Below are positions 54,530 to 64,000 of a stretch of DNA of 64,000 bases, piece by piece. The stretch is taken from positions 1,922,001 to 1,986,000 of the forward strand of contig OX438744.1 of NCBI GenBank assembly GCA_949316235.1, read 5' to 3'. This stretch comes from Oegoconia quadripuncta. Lineage: Eukaryota; Arthropoda; Insecta; Lepidoptera; Autostichidae. Positions within the stretch are counted from its first letter, which is position 1. Each line of letters begins with the position of its first letter. The notes beneath the pieces are model-generated. The model did not search any database. It was given only the letters and a program-made list of their open reading frames with translations, and was not told where the DNA came from. Position numbers and translations under genes: made by a program.

Positions 54530-54549
54530 AGCCCCCCCCCCCCCCCCCC
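54530..54549. repeat. Poly-C run
   Basis: An uninterrupted run of about 18 C. Runs this long are prone to length error in assemblies. Confidence 0.9.
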
Positions 54550-54606
54550 GGCATAGGTTTCTAGAGCGACTGGTTGGAAGCGGCCGTCATCCAGCGGACG
54601 CGCCCT

Positions 54607-54860
54607 TCAAAGTCAAAGCCAAAAATGCTCTATTTCGTAGGTACACTTTTTAATTTTCCGAGCTACTGCTAGTTCAAAATGCAAGAAAGTTGAGGGGTTG
54701 CTCTTTTATAAACAGGTTTTTGTGTTACAAAAAGGCATTATAATGTTTCATTATTAATTGTGAAATAGCCTGGCATGCGAACGAGCTGTTTATGTCCAGG
54801 GATGATTATCATCTAAATAGTCTGATATTTTATGATATGCTTTCTTAATAAGTTTCTATT
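54607..54860 (-). mobile_element. LINE-L 3' end with decayed ORF tail
   Basis: AAGTCAAAGCCAAAAATGCT, GTTGAGGGGTTGCTCTTTTA, and a reversed coding tail equivalent to KISDYLDDNHPWT at 54790-54840. Confidence 0.75.
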
Positions 54861-54864
54861 TTTT

Positions 54865-55430
54865 TTTTTTTTTTATTATAACTAAATTTTTTTTTTATAT
54901 AAAATGAATACGCGAGATATGTCGACAATGCTTTAATGCTGCGTTAGTTGTATTTGAATGGGCGTAAAATATCCTGGTGATCGGATGTCTTGGAAGGTTA
55001 TACGAAATTTGAAAACATGAGTCGCTCGAGCAACGGTTCATATTTAAGGGATCCATTAATGATCCTGTGTAGGAACGTGAAATCGTGCGACTTTCGACGA
55101 TCTCGCAGTTTTATTTGTTGATCCGTTTAGGCTGTAGGTGGTATATATACATACATACATGATGAATACACTGGCTTTGTCATAGTCGGGTAAAAGTAGT
55201 TGAATTTTGAATGCCAACACGAACTTTGGAAAATTATATATTTGCTAAAATTATACAGTGAACACAAATAGCTTAATATAACAAAACGTAGGTAAATATA
55301 AACAAAACTAGTCTTAACTTTGGCATGAACTGTGAATATCAGGCAGAGACGAATTATGGTAGAATTGTACGACCTATAAATTAATAGTGCCACAAAAAGT
55401 TCTAGTAAGCATCATCTATCCACATTAACT
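54865..55430. other. No gene seen
   Basis: No recognised repeat. The 88-codon minus frame at 55127-55393 has no domain I know. Confidence 0.4.
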
Positions 55431-55545
55431 ATCGCGGGTTTCCTGGATCACTTATAGAGATAAGTTCGCCCTTTGTACATTTGTATTACTTTTTTAATGT
55501 GTAATGTTACGTGTATGTACAATAAAGTGTTAAATAAATAAATAA
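55430..55545 (+). mobile_element. LINE-J 3' end, decayed hairpin
   Basis: ATCACTTATAGAGATAAGTT then CGCCCTTTGTACA, ending in an AAATAAAT run. One hairpin pair is lost. Confidence 0.6.
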
Positions 55546-55587
55546 ATAAAATTGAATGTATGAGCAATTCCTTCATTCACTAAATAC

Positions 55588-55870
55588 GACGACCTGTTTG
55601 GTGTAATGGTCAGCAACTCTGCCCACTATACCAAAAGGTTGCGGGTTCGAATCCCGCTAGGGGCATATTGTTTGTGTGATGAATACGGACATGTGTACCC
55701 GAGTTATGGATGTTTTCATTTATAATAAGTATTTATTTACAAAAAAAAAAATGTATTTGTGTAATATATCAATCAACCATCTGGTATCCACAACACAAGC
55801 TTATAGTTGCTTACTGTGGAACTAGATGGCGCTGTTTGCAAGTCTAAGGATATTTATTATTTATTATTAT
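55588..55870 (+). mobile_element. SINE-B, full length
   Basis: Head CGACGACCTGTTTGGTGTAA, box B GGTTCGAATCCCGCTAGG, body to GGAACTAGATGGCGCTGTTT (core 55824-55832), (TTA)n tail. Confidence 0.92.
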
Positions 55871-55879
55871 TATTATTCT

Positions 55880-56645
55880 CTACAGGGTCAATTTGAATTT
55901 ATGTTACTAACTGGTATGTCTCGATTACGAACAACTTTCCCCAAAGAACCATTGTATTGTATTGTATGTGTGTGTGGCTGTTGCAGGTCATCGGAGACCT
56001 GTATCACTGCGACCGTTGCCGATCTATTGTGATCGCCACTAACCTACAGTTCGTTGCTCAGGTTTGCCTCTTTGAGGAATTGGATAATTTTCCTGGCACC
56101 GATGGTTTTTATCTCATCCGGGTGTAATAAGTGGCTGCCCAGGTGGATATTACGTTTACGCATTAGCGGGCCACATTCACACAGCAGATGTGCAGGTGTT
56201 TCCTCTGCGAGGAGGCAAAGTCTGCACATTCCTGTTTCTCGGAGCCCTATGTTGAGCATGTGTTTGCTCAGACAGCAGTGTCCCGTTAGTGCCCTTGTGA
56301 GAATGCGTAGATTGTTCCTACTGAGTGCCAGCGCTTCGCCGGCCGCCTTCTTGTTGAAGGCTTTGATTAGTGATTTGGAGTGTGTTAAACCTGGCGTGTT
56401 CGTCCAGAGTTTAAGAGCTGCTTGGGTGCACCGGTTCCTTAGGGTAAAGCGAATTAGGCTTTTTGAGATGCCGCAGAAAGGCTCAGGGCCGTACTGGGAT
56501 CCGCTAGCCCCTAGTAGTATTGGAATTCTTGATTACTCATACACAGTCAACCGTTCAGAAACCACTTTTATTATGGAAGTCCAACAATTTTCGGCTGAAT
56601 TCAACTATGGTTCCTAGTGGAAAGTTGTTCGTAATTTTCTATTTA
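55880..56645. mobile_element. MITE-1 interrupted by LINE-R
   Basis: Left arm GTCAATTTGAATTTATGTTA with TTACGAACAACTTTCC (55885-55950). Right arm, reversed, has AATTACGAACAACTTTCCAC and AAAATTGTTGGACTTCCATA (56553-56640). LINE-R fills 55955-56530. Confidence 0.7.
55955..56530 (-). mobile_element. LINE-R ORF2 C-terminal region and 3' UTR
   Basis: A minus-strand frame of about 155 codons ending near 56044 reads GSQYGPEPFCGISKSLIRFT, KSLIKAFNKKAAGEALALSR, NNLRILTRALTGHCCLSKHM, then GMCRLCLLAEETPAHLLCEC. The GHC-L..H block and the C-x2-C-x(6-8)-H-x4-C zinc-finger-like motif are typical after the RNase H region of R1/Jockey-type LINEs. The tail is CAATA units (about 55950-55965 reversed). Confidence 0.85.
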
Positions 56646-56664
56646 TAGTTATAGTACAAATAAA

Positions 56665-57675
56665 TATTAGGACCTTACCTATGAAATTGGCGTTTTGTAT
56701 GAAGAATTTCATTAAAACTGTTTTCTCCATACAAACATTTTTGAATTTTTTTTTGGAAACGGCAAATCCAAAAGACATCCGCATTTTTGGGCCAGTGTTT
56801 TGTCACCTAATAAAAGGTACACCTAAAAAAGCCGGTACTAAAGACTATCAACTTAGCTATTCAAAAGAATTTTTGGAACCTTAGTATAGTTATAAGAAAT
56901 ATTTGAAAATATCGCTCTCAGAAAACATTTTGGCTCACAAACTATACAAAAACTAAATTCTTTCCAAAAAAAAAAAAATAGACAAGTGACAACTGACAAC
57001 TGACATTTTTGACTGTGAGGTTATAATTTAAGTAGGGATAACCATGGACGTAACAATCAAACTGTTACGTCCATGGGGATACCAGCAACAGCGAGCGAGC
57101 GACGGACGACTCTGAAAAGAAAAAACAATTTTTCTTTGGCCTAGCATCTTGTTTCCATGCGTGAGAATGCATGTGGTTAATGTTGCCAGTATATAATTTC
57201 AAAGTTCCCCAAACCATATTTCAAACCTCTTTTGTTCTTTTCTAAAGTCCTTATAAAAATATATGTGTTAGGTTTATAGCACGTCTGATACTAAGATATT
57301 TATTAATTGAAGTGACAACAAACTGGCCCAAAGATGTATGGATCTGTGCTGTTGTCCTTTAGCTAAACTTTGTGTGTATTATCGGATAACATTAAGTTAA
57401 GTATAGGCAGCGTTAATTTTTAAAAGTAACCGCTTTATAAAAGTTTCCGCGAATCTAAGATATGATTATGTGAAGCACATGAAAAGAGGTCTATTTTTTT
57501 TTATTATGTGATTTAGCCCGGAAATTAAAAAATATTTCATGTGAAACCTTGAAATAATATTCCATTATCCAAATAAAAAACAAATTTGGATATAGCTTTG
57601 AAAATCGCAGGAATTGGTACATTGTGATTAACGAAGAAAAAAAACTCCAATTTCATAGGTAAAGACCCAATAACT
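56665..57675. mobile_element. TIR element MITE-T, about 1-kb copy
   Basis: Left TTACCTATGAAATTGGCGTT and, from the right, CTTTACCTATGAAATTGGAG. TATTAGG and TATTGGG lie just outside. It shares 56665-56772 and 57362-57672 with the shorter copy at 59138-59565. The extra middle holds no transposase. A 14-bp-arm hairpin lies at 57042-57076. Confidence 0.78.
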
Positions 57676-57679
57676 CCTG

Positions 57680-59135
57680 TGTAAAAATAACATAACGTTT
57701 CTTAGGCAGTTTCAATTGACTTCATTAATTTAATATGAATTGCAAATAATTATTACAATACGAATAATTTATTTTTACAACCGGTAAATTTTGTAATTAG
57801 GATTTCTAAAACACTATGTTCCCAGCTGATGTCCATGCTAAGCATTAAAAATAGTTATGTTATGAGCATCAGCAACTCCTCAATGGACTCCTAAACTTAC
57901 ATTAAAATGATAAGAATTTGTTTGTGGGTTTGAGTGTTTGAAAAAGTGACTTGATAAAGGGGACGCAAAATCTCTCCCTTCAACCGGCCCTGTTCCAGAG
58001 TTGTGTATTGCAAGTTTGTCGTGTTTGTTATTTGGATGGATTTGAATCCCGGACTTCGTAGCTCTGGGATCAAACTTTCTAATTGTTATAGAGAAAATTA
58101 ATCATAAACTCCGGTCCAATCTCGCAAGTTTGATAAGCAAATATGCATTATTATTGTCTTATTTACTAGGTATGTAGGTACGGCTTAATGAACGTGTCAA
58201 ATATGCATTATAATGAGTAGCACGTGGGACTTTTGGCGGTGTACATGGATAGGTAAGCAAAGGTGAATATCTTTAGAAAGAGTGTGACCCCCGACTCAAA
58301 CTTTGGAGTTAGAGTCGGAGGTCACATACTCGAGGTACATGGATAGGCTCAAAAATATCAATAATAAAATTTAATCAACAATGAATTAATACTCGCATTT
58401 GTTGCTTTACAATATGGTTGCTTTTCACATAAACAGTAAATTCTGTTTATTCAGTATAAAAGTTATTTTAAATATTTCATCGAGTTATTTCTTTATGTGA
58501 TACCTTTTAATTATAAGTTGTCACTGACAACGATTTCTAAAGATTTCCGCCGGCTCATCTTCATCAATCGTTTTCTACATACTGTGGCCTACTCCTGGAC
58601 ATCCTCTACAGCATTAGCCTGGGAGTAGTGCTTCACTAGTGGCCATCCATTCAATAGCTAACCGCACCAGACGTTGCGTTAAGGAAAACGAAAAGCGAGT
58701 CCGTCTGCGCCACTAGTACTTCGCTAGTCGACTTACTGGTTGCATATTGTTTTTGGTATCCATTCGGTCAGACAAAACCGTTTACTCGGAACATTGTGAT
58801 TGCGATCGTCAGCTGACTCAGTTTAGTTGCTATACGTCACGTACGTAACCATAACAACTCGTTCACAATCGTGAGGAAGAAAATGAGCTAATTTCGTTGC
58901 GAGAACTCTAGAACTTGGCCTTCCCAAGGTCGTCGTCGTTACGTCAAAGATTATTTTATTTGTACATTTAGTCGCAGACGCGTTAATTGAATCGAAAATT
59001 GAGTATCGCTTTACATAAACACTTTATCTTTATAACTATTTTATTATTATAGGTAATAAAGCGAAGTATGACGGTGGATACTTAGAGAATCATTGCAAAA
59101 TTATGCCTTGTTTCGTAAATTTAAACTTTGGTATA
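57680..59135. other. No gene in about 1.45 kb
   Basis: AT-rich. Two direct copies of AAATATGCATTAT (58139 and 58199) lie 60 bp apart, and a GTGACCCCCGACTC / GAGTCGGAGGTCAC inverted pair at about 58286-58325 makes a hairpin. No coding signal. Confidence 0.45.
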
Positions 59136-59137
59136 TA

Positions 59138-59565
59138 TTAGGTGCTTACCTATGAAATTGGCGTTTTGTATGAAGAATTTCATTATGACTGTTTTCTCCA
59201 TACAAATATTTTTGATTTTTTTTTGGGTACGGCAAATCCAAATTTAGCTAAACTTTGTGTGTATTATCGGATAACATTAAGTTAAGTATAGGCAGCGTTA
59301 ATTTTTAAAAGTAACCGCTTTATAAAAGTTTCAGCGAAGCTAAGAAATGATTATGGGAAGCAAATTGAAAGAGCTCTGTTCAATTTTTTTTTATTATGTG
59401 ATTTAGCCCAGAAATTAAAAAATATTTCATGTGAAACCTTGAAATAATATTCCATCTTCCAAATAAAAGACAACTTGGATGCATTCAAAATCGCAGGAAT
59501 TGGTAGGTACATATGATTAATGAAAAAAAAATCCAATTTCATAGGTAAAGACCCAATATAATAAG
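59138..59565. mobile_element. MITE-T, internally deleted copy
   Basis: Same ends as 56665-57675. ACGGCAAATCCAAA joins directly to TTTAGCTAAACTTTGTGTGT, removing about 590 bp of the longer copy. Confidence 0.82.
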
Positions 59566-59667
59566 TACCACATAAACCCATTGTAAATAAAGCATATGTA
59601 TTTTATCACCATCATTATCATTAGCCACAGGAAGTCTATTGCTGTTGAGATTATCAACTCGACCCCT

Positions 59668-59890
59668 GTTATTACCCGACTCCCCAAGGCAAGAGGGTAA
59701 TGTTTTTCGAGTGTATGTATGTATATATAGATTTCTATGTTATCTCCTGCAGTCTAAACGGCTCAACCAATTTTGAGGTTCAAGGAGCTGCTATATTCGT
59801 CTTGATCCCTGAAGTGTCATAGGATACATTTTATGGTACAAATCCAATATGGCGCCCGTGAAATGCAAAATATGCTGCCGGGTTTTTTGG
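59668..59890 (+). mobile_element. Interspersed repeat family H, longest copy
   Basis: TTACCCGACTCCCCAAGGCA, GTCTAAACGGCTCAACCAAT, GTGTCATAGGATACATTTTA, CCAATATGGCGCCCGTGAAA. Confidence 0.7.
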
Positions 59891-60224
59891 TTTTAAAACT
59901 TATATTGTTATTTATAAATGCTACAATATATAGTATATAGTATCTATAACGTATTACTATCAAAATAGGACTTTTAATGATATTATTGTGGGAACTTCCA
60001 TTAAGTAATGTTGCACGAGCTAATGAGACCATGGATTCTCTTTAAAATCAAATGGTACCTGCCCACTTTAGTGATTGGGCTAATAAATTATTTTTTTAAT
60101 AAATTATATAGATGATATAGATTTTACTAATAAATTATAATAATTACGATTTCTCTACGCATGCATACGCAGCCACACACTCACATCACAATACACACTC
60201 ACCCCCTCACACACACGCAATCTC

Positions 60225-60304
60225 GCACACGCACACGCACACGCACACGCACACGCACACGCACACGCACACGCACACGCACACGCACACGCACACGCAC
60301 ACGC

Positions 60305-60359
<55 letters not shown>

Positions 60360-60362
60360 CCT
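60225..60362. repeat. (ACGCAC)n-(AC)n microsatellite
   Basis: About 14 hexamer units followed by about 20 AC units. Confidence 0.98.
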
Positions 60363-60577
60363 CACACGCAGGCAATTACAATACTGAAGGGCACAATTGG
60401 TTTAACATTTTCTTGTAAGTTGTTATGCTTCTGCTATAAAGTCACTTTAAAATCATGGAACTACTCAAATAATAAAAGAGTATTAATGTGAAGTAATATA
60501 TCGAAACCTGTTATTGGCTATATTTATGAATTACTTGTTACATTGTACCTACTATTAAGAAAGCTGTTGGTTTCTTG

Positions 60578-60609
<32 letters not shown>

Positions 60610-60654
60610 TATGAATATGTGTAGATTTTACACTATTCTACTCTACATTACTCT

Positions 60655-61300
60655 ATTCGATGAACTCCGTCACAAGCTCGCCTATATCTATCAGATTTTT
60701 ACAGGATGCGTACTTACTTAATCTTAATCTACCAACTCCATTCCATTTCCGGTCTACTAGGCGTGGGGAGTGTACGAGTAGATGCGGTGTGAGACTCGAC
60801 AGCGCCCCCCGTGGAGGGCGCGCTAGCCGCCCTCCGGGAACGGGCCTCCCCTTGTGAGGGGGGGCAGGGCGGGGGGGGGCCTGGAGCCGCTTATGCGTTC
60901 CCAGGTCCTCCCTACTGCCGAAGAAGGTCGCCGCGGGGTTTTAGTGGGTATCCCTCCCGTCAGGGAGGGGAGTCCCACATAACCGTCTCGCCGTCCCCCA
61001 GGCGAGCGGTACGCGTAATGCATTTCCCCGCGAAAAAAAAAAAAAAAAGGCGTGGGGAGTGATTCCACGCGTATAGGTATAGTTAACATACCGAACATTT
61101 GCACTTAGCAGATCGACTCTTTTTACATTATGCGACCAGCCAAGGCTACGAACTCTCTTCCGGCGTCAGTCTTTCCTGGATCCTACAATATTGGGAATTT
61201 CAGGAGCAGGGTGAAGCATCTAATAAGTTCGCGTGCTTCATCTTCGACCACATCGTCACTTTCCATCAGGTGAGATGAACCAGATTACTGCTCAACCAAT
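60655..61300 (+). mobile_element. LINE-D ORF2 C-terminus, interrupted by LINE-S
   Basis: 5' piece: DAYLLNLNLPTPFHFRSTRR, GE. 3' piece from 61062: IPRIGIVNIPNICT-like, then ASVFPGSYNIGNFRSRVKHL and the CACTTTCCATCAGGTGAGAT end. LINE-S lies between. Confidence 0.85.
60760..61061 (+). mobile_element. LINE-S 3' fragment (60773-61048) with 13-bp target duplication
   Basis: GGCGTGGGGAGTG occurs at 60760-60772 and 61049-61061. The insert is very GC-rich (GGGGGGCAGGGCGG, GGAGGGGAGTCCCAC) and ends CCCCGCG plus a 16-base A-run. The high GC contrasts sharply with its surroundings. Confidence 0.9.
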
Positions 61301-61439
61301 AACCGTCCGCACATAGTAATTGGAATAAATTTTTAAGACTCTATAGTAACAAAAACAACAATTACAGACTTGCATGTTTCAACAAAGAACGAAGCACTTT
61401 TGTTGATTTCAACTATTAAACTTCAAATTTTTGGAACGC

Positions 61440-61640
61440 CCAAACGTGTATGTTTGGGATATCATTGACCACCTTTGGGATAACTGTCGTGAAGCTAGGT
61501 AAAATCGTGATAATGAAGTTCGGTGATAATGCCTTACACATCCCCATTGTTGGGGCACAACCTTTTCTTTGGGTATGGGCAATAATCAACCACGCGGGCT
61601 CAGTGGGGATTGGTGGATTTATGTTAGACTAGTATTCACC
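61440..61640 (+). mobile_element. Interspersed repeat family I, copy 2
   Basis: ATTGTTGGGGCACAACCTTT, TATGGGCAATAATCAACCAC, GCGGGCTCAGTGGGGATTGG, GATTTATGTTAGACT. Confidence 0.65.
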
Positions 61641-62300
61641 TGACATTCAGTGTTTTTAAGCAGCCCCTGTAGACTACCGACTGCGTTCAATTAAAAACAA
61701 CTGGGACCCTGCTGACCGTTGCTGATATGGCTTAACTTTGCTAATCGATAACGTGAGCGTCGATGAGGATTTGTGAGTTAATAATTAATGTGAGGCTCCT
61801 CTGAAAATTAGCGTTGTAGTTATTAGGTAATTGCAACGGCATGCTGAGATAGAGACCTTTTTGGCACCATTTTGCGACGCCGAAGAAAATATGTCCAAGG
61901 AAAAATTCCATTGTTTCTTTTTCATTTACCTCAAAATTATTTACTTGGGTCTGTTAAAATTATTTGAAATGTTATTCATCATGTTAATTTGTGTGACGTT
62001 TATGGGTCAAAAATTTTTTTCACAACAGTGATGAGTGAAAGATTCATTGGCCAGTAAAAGGAATTAGACAATATGTGAAAAATCACATGATTTCTCATGC
62101 ACAATTTTCCGTTAAAATCTATGTTAATAGTGTGAACAGGTCCTAAGTTACGCGGCCAAGGAAATTGGTGGTTTTCCAAAACAAATGAAGGCAAACATCC
62201 TCCCAGAGACCAAAACAAATAACATTCGACGGTTCGAACCTATTGGCATCTCTACACCGGCGACTCTAGCGATGCCGTCAGCCCGACCAGCGATCGATGC
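61640..62300. other. Upstream region of the small heat-shock gene
   Basis: AT-rich until about 62220, then markedly GC-richer to the promoter. I saw no alternating GAA/TTC heat-shock element with 2-bp spacing. Confidence 0.45.
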
Positions 62301-62329
62301 GCGCACGCACCCCGCGCCCCCACCTCAGC

Positions 62330-62362
62330 TATATAGCCTCCGCGGTCAGCGCCGGCCTCAGT
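62330..62362 (+). promoter_or_regulatory. Core promoter: TATA box plus initiator
   Basis: TATATAG starts at 62330 and the arthropod initiator TCAGT is at 62358-62362, placing +1 at the A of 62360, 30 bp after the first T. This is textbook spacing and gives a 47-nt 5' UTR. Confidence 0.75.
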
Positions 62363-62406
62363 TATTATAATACAACCACATAGAACACACGTCAGTGGTA
62401 TAAAAA

Positions 62407-63108
62407 ATGTTCTCGCTGCGCTTGCTAGCGGTATTCGCGTTGTTCGCGGCGGTTGCTGCCGTCCCAGCGACTGATAGGCCGACATTACCCCGGCCGGTCA
62501 CGACCATCACCGAAGAAGACATCGATGACACCCCATGGTTCAGTTTTCCACTGTTCGGGAACCTGTTCGCACCTCTCTGGCGACTCCTGCCTAGCTTCGG
62601 CGAAATTGGCCCGAGGATTATCGCAGACGACACCAAATTCAAAGTGGTTGTCAACGTTAAAGACTACAAGAAGGAAGATCTGAAAGTCAAGGTGAAAGGA
62701 GACTTCATCTTCGTACAAGGATCTCATGAAGCGAAGCAGGATGACCACGACGTGTTCGCTAGCCAGTTCTTCCATACATACACCCTTCCTGCCAACTCTA
62801 GTGGTTCCGATGTTACTGCCGATCTCAGCAGTGATGGCTTCCTGATTGTGAACGCGCCATTGAACGGACCTGTTGACAGGGCAAAGGATTCTGACAGAGA
62901 TGTTCCAATCGTTGAAACTGGCGCTCCCTACCAGAAAGAGGAAGCAGCTACAACAGCCGTCACAAAGGTTGAGAAGACAACAGCTCAATCCGTCATTGGA
63001 TTGTCGGAGAGTGATGACGACCGAAAAGAGCCGACGACGCCATCCGATCGCGAGGATATGACAGAAAAGGACAACAGCATTCCCCACGGAAACGAAATTC
63101 CCCTTTGA
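62407..63108 (+). CDS. Secreted-type small heat-shock protein (alpha-crystallin domain)
   Basis: 233 codons in one exon. Residues 1-20 are a clear signal peptide (MFSLRLLAVFALFAAVAAVP), so the product should enter the secretory pathway. Residues about 40-70 are a W/F-rich N-terminal segment (PWFSFPLFGNLFAPLWRLLP). Residues about 74-152 fit an alpha-crystallin domain: KFKVVVNVKDYKKEDLKVKV, VQGSHEAKQDDH, FFHTYTLP, then VTADLSSDGFLIVNAPL. V166-P-I168 resembles the C-terminal I-x-I docking motif. N130-S-S is a possible N-glycosylation sequon. The tail (about 171-233) is acidic, Thr/Ser-rich and probably disordered. Known members are ATP-independent holdases. Acting outside the cytosol is inferred from the leader. 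The ATG lies 47 nt after the predicted start site, and the coding GC is well above the surroundings, as expected of a real gene. No heat-shock element was seen, so heat induction is doubtful. Confidence 0.93.
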   Translation: MFSLRLLAVFALFAAVAAVPATDRPTLPRPVTTITEEDIDDTPWFSFPLFGNLFAPLWRLLPSFGEIGPRIIADDTKFKVVVNVKDYKKEDLKVKVKGDFIFVQGSHEAKQDDHDVFASQFFHTYTLPANSSGSDVTADLSSDGFLIVNAPLNGPVDRAKDSDRDVPIVETGAPYQKEEAATTAVTKVEKTTAQSVIGLSESDDDRKEPTTPSDREDMTEKDNSIPHGNEIPL

Positions 63109-63150
63109 AGTGATATAAATTTAAGTATTTAAGTATTATAGCGATATTTT

Positions 63151-63156
63151 AATAAA
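63151..63156 (+). other. Polyadenylation signal of the small heat-shock gene
   Basis: AATAAA, 43 bp after the stop codon and followed by a T-rich stretch. Confidence 0.75.
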
Positions 63157-63159
63157 TAT

Positions 63160-63800
63160 TTTTTTTGTAAAAGTTGAAGTGTTTTGTTTTGCGTGTTGGT
63201 ATGCGTGTCGCAGAGATCTAATGGTAAGAAATGGCTTGAATACTGATTGGATTCGAGACGTGTGTGGCTTCTAACACAATGGACTGCTCTTGTACCTTTG
63301 CAGTCCCAAATGAGTCATAAAAAATAGTTTAGAATTTACAATGGAACAAAGAACAGGACATATGCATAGCTTGATATATTACTATACATCTCGAGACATA
63401 TACACAATGAGTAATAAAACAAAATGGCGTGCCGTATACCTGTTTGCTCCGGATGAAACATAACATAAAACCTATTTTGAAATTTACTTTACTAAGTGTA
63501 GGCTTCTTTCCGTTTACTTCAAAGTACAAACAAGTTGTGGACAAAACAGTTATCATGTCTGCCGCTGTATATTGTGTTTATGAAACATAAAGACACCTAG
63601 TGAACAGGTTAAGAAGTACAGGAAAACGCATCTAAGACCGCTATATTTAAGGTTCAAAGTGTTATCGTTACCTCTGGGAGGTTACAAGTATTAGCAGTAA
63701 TCAATCATTTTTCACCAGGTGAGCTGTTTGCATATTATAAACAATTATGAAGTCGTAACTTTGATTTAGTACGCAGAGTGAAAATCACAACGTTAATTTT
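63160..63800. other. No gene seen
   Basis: AT-rich sequence without a recognised repeat or convincing frame. Confidence 0.45.
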
Positions 63801-64000
63801 CAATCTGAAATACCTTTGGGGTCGCTCCGAGAAATATTTAAAAAATCCCCGATAGACGAACATACAAATATACCAATCAACTGTGTTAAAAGCTAAATAT
63901 TATCGAAACAGCTTAATCCATTTACATAGCTAATAACCTTTTCCTTCGTCTAATCTAATCTAATATTAGAAATGTAAAAGTTTGGATGTTTGTTAGTTTG
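63800..64000 (+). mobile_element. Interspersed repeat family T, copy 3, running off the window
   Basis: AACTGTGTTAAAAGCTAAAT and GAAACAGCTTAATCC repeat the 15613 and 49045 order. At the very end TCTAATATTAGAAATGTAAA then GTTTGGATGTTTGTTAG resembles the 5' start of Helitron-like repeats. Confidence 0.5.

Noticed and set aside
60155..60418. Frames across the ACGCAC/AC tract
   Set aside because: Same reason: repeat-derived Thr-Arg-Thr-His and Cys-Val frames.
62040..62330. Heat-shock element upstream of the small heat-shock gene
   Set aside because: GAA and TTC trinucleotides occur, but not in the alternating 2-bp-spaced arrangement; the palindrome GGTTCGAACC near 62232 has no gap and does not qualify.
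62485..63087. 200-codon minus-strand frame opposite the heat-shock gene
   Set aside because: Antisense shadow; the plus strand has a signal peptide, known domain, promoter and poly(A) signal.

Overview
This is 64 kb of gene-poor, transposon-dense insect nuclear DNA, most likely from a moth or butterfly. The evidence is an AT-rich background, many tRNA-derived SINEs, LINE 3' ends, a mariner, Harbinger-type MITEs, Helitron-like 3' ends and long CA/GT microsatellites. The two convincing host genes sit at the two edges. I assign no species.

Layout. At 87-1680 (minus strand) lies the 5'-terminal coding exon of a DUF4485/coiled-coil protein resembling the centrosomal protein CEP112. It reads into a clean splice donor, so the rest of the gene lies left of the window. 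At 62407-63108 (plus strand) there is an intronless small heat-shock (alpha-crystallin) protein. It has an N-terminal signal peptide, a TATA box and initiator at the expected spacing, and a polyadenylation signal. The 60 kb between them is layered repeats: three SINE superfamilies (A and B are related to each other, C and D are separate), many 5'-truncated LINE 3' ends from at least seven families, one nearly full-length mariner killed by a single-base deletion (about 41.9-43.2 kb), several families of inverted-repeat DNA elements, and microsatellites. I found no CRISPR array, no convincing functional tRNA or rRNA gene, and no viral gene.

Structures that stand out: (i) a direct tandem duplication, 49964-51017 and 51159-52448, whose second copy carries a 224-bp inverted-repeat element absent from the first; (ii) a 176-bp essentially perfect inverted repeat with a 1.2-kb spacer (38009-39580); (iii) a three-level nest in which a 228-bp near-perfect palindrome sits in a SINE, which sits in another inverted-repeat element (44715-45610); (iv) two Harbinger-type MITEs that keep what looks like the start of the transposase (19219-19566 and 22585-22996); (v) a SINE subfamily whose body carries an AGATGGCGC core like the CTCF motif, intact in 14 places here; (vi) a small covarying hairpin at the 3' end of one LINE family.

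The two host genes show no sign of working together, and nothing suggests a multi-gene system. I did not find a convincing undescribed system. The best leads are the dispersed CTCF-like motif, the duplication, and the secreted small heat-shock protein. Family letters (SINE-A, LINE-J and so on) are labels used only in this annotation. Element boundaries were read by eye from copy-to-copy comparison and are approximate unless a target-site duplication is stated.
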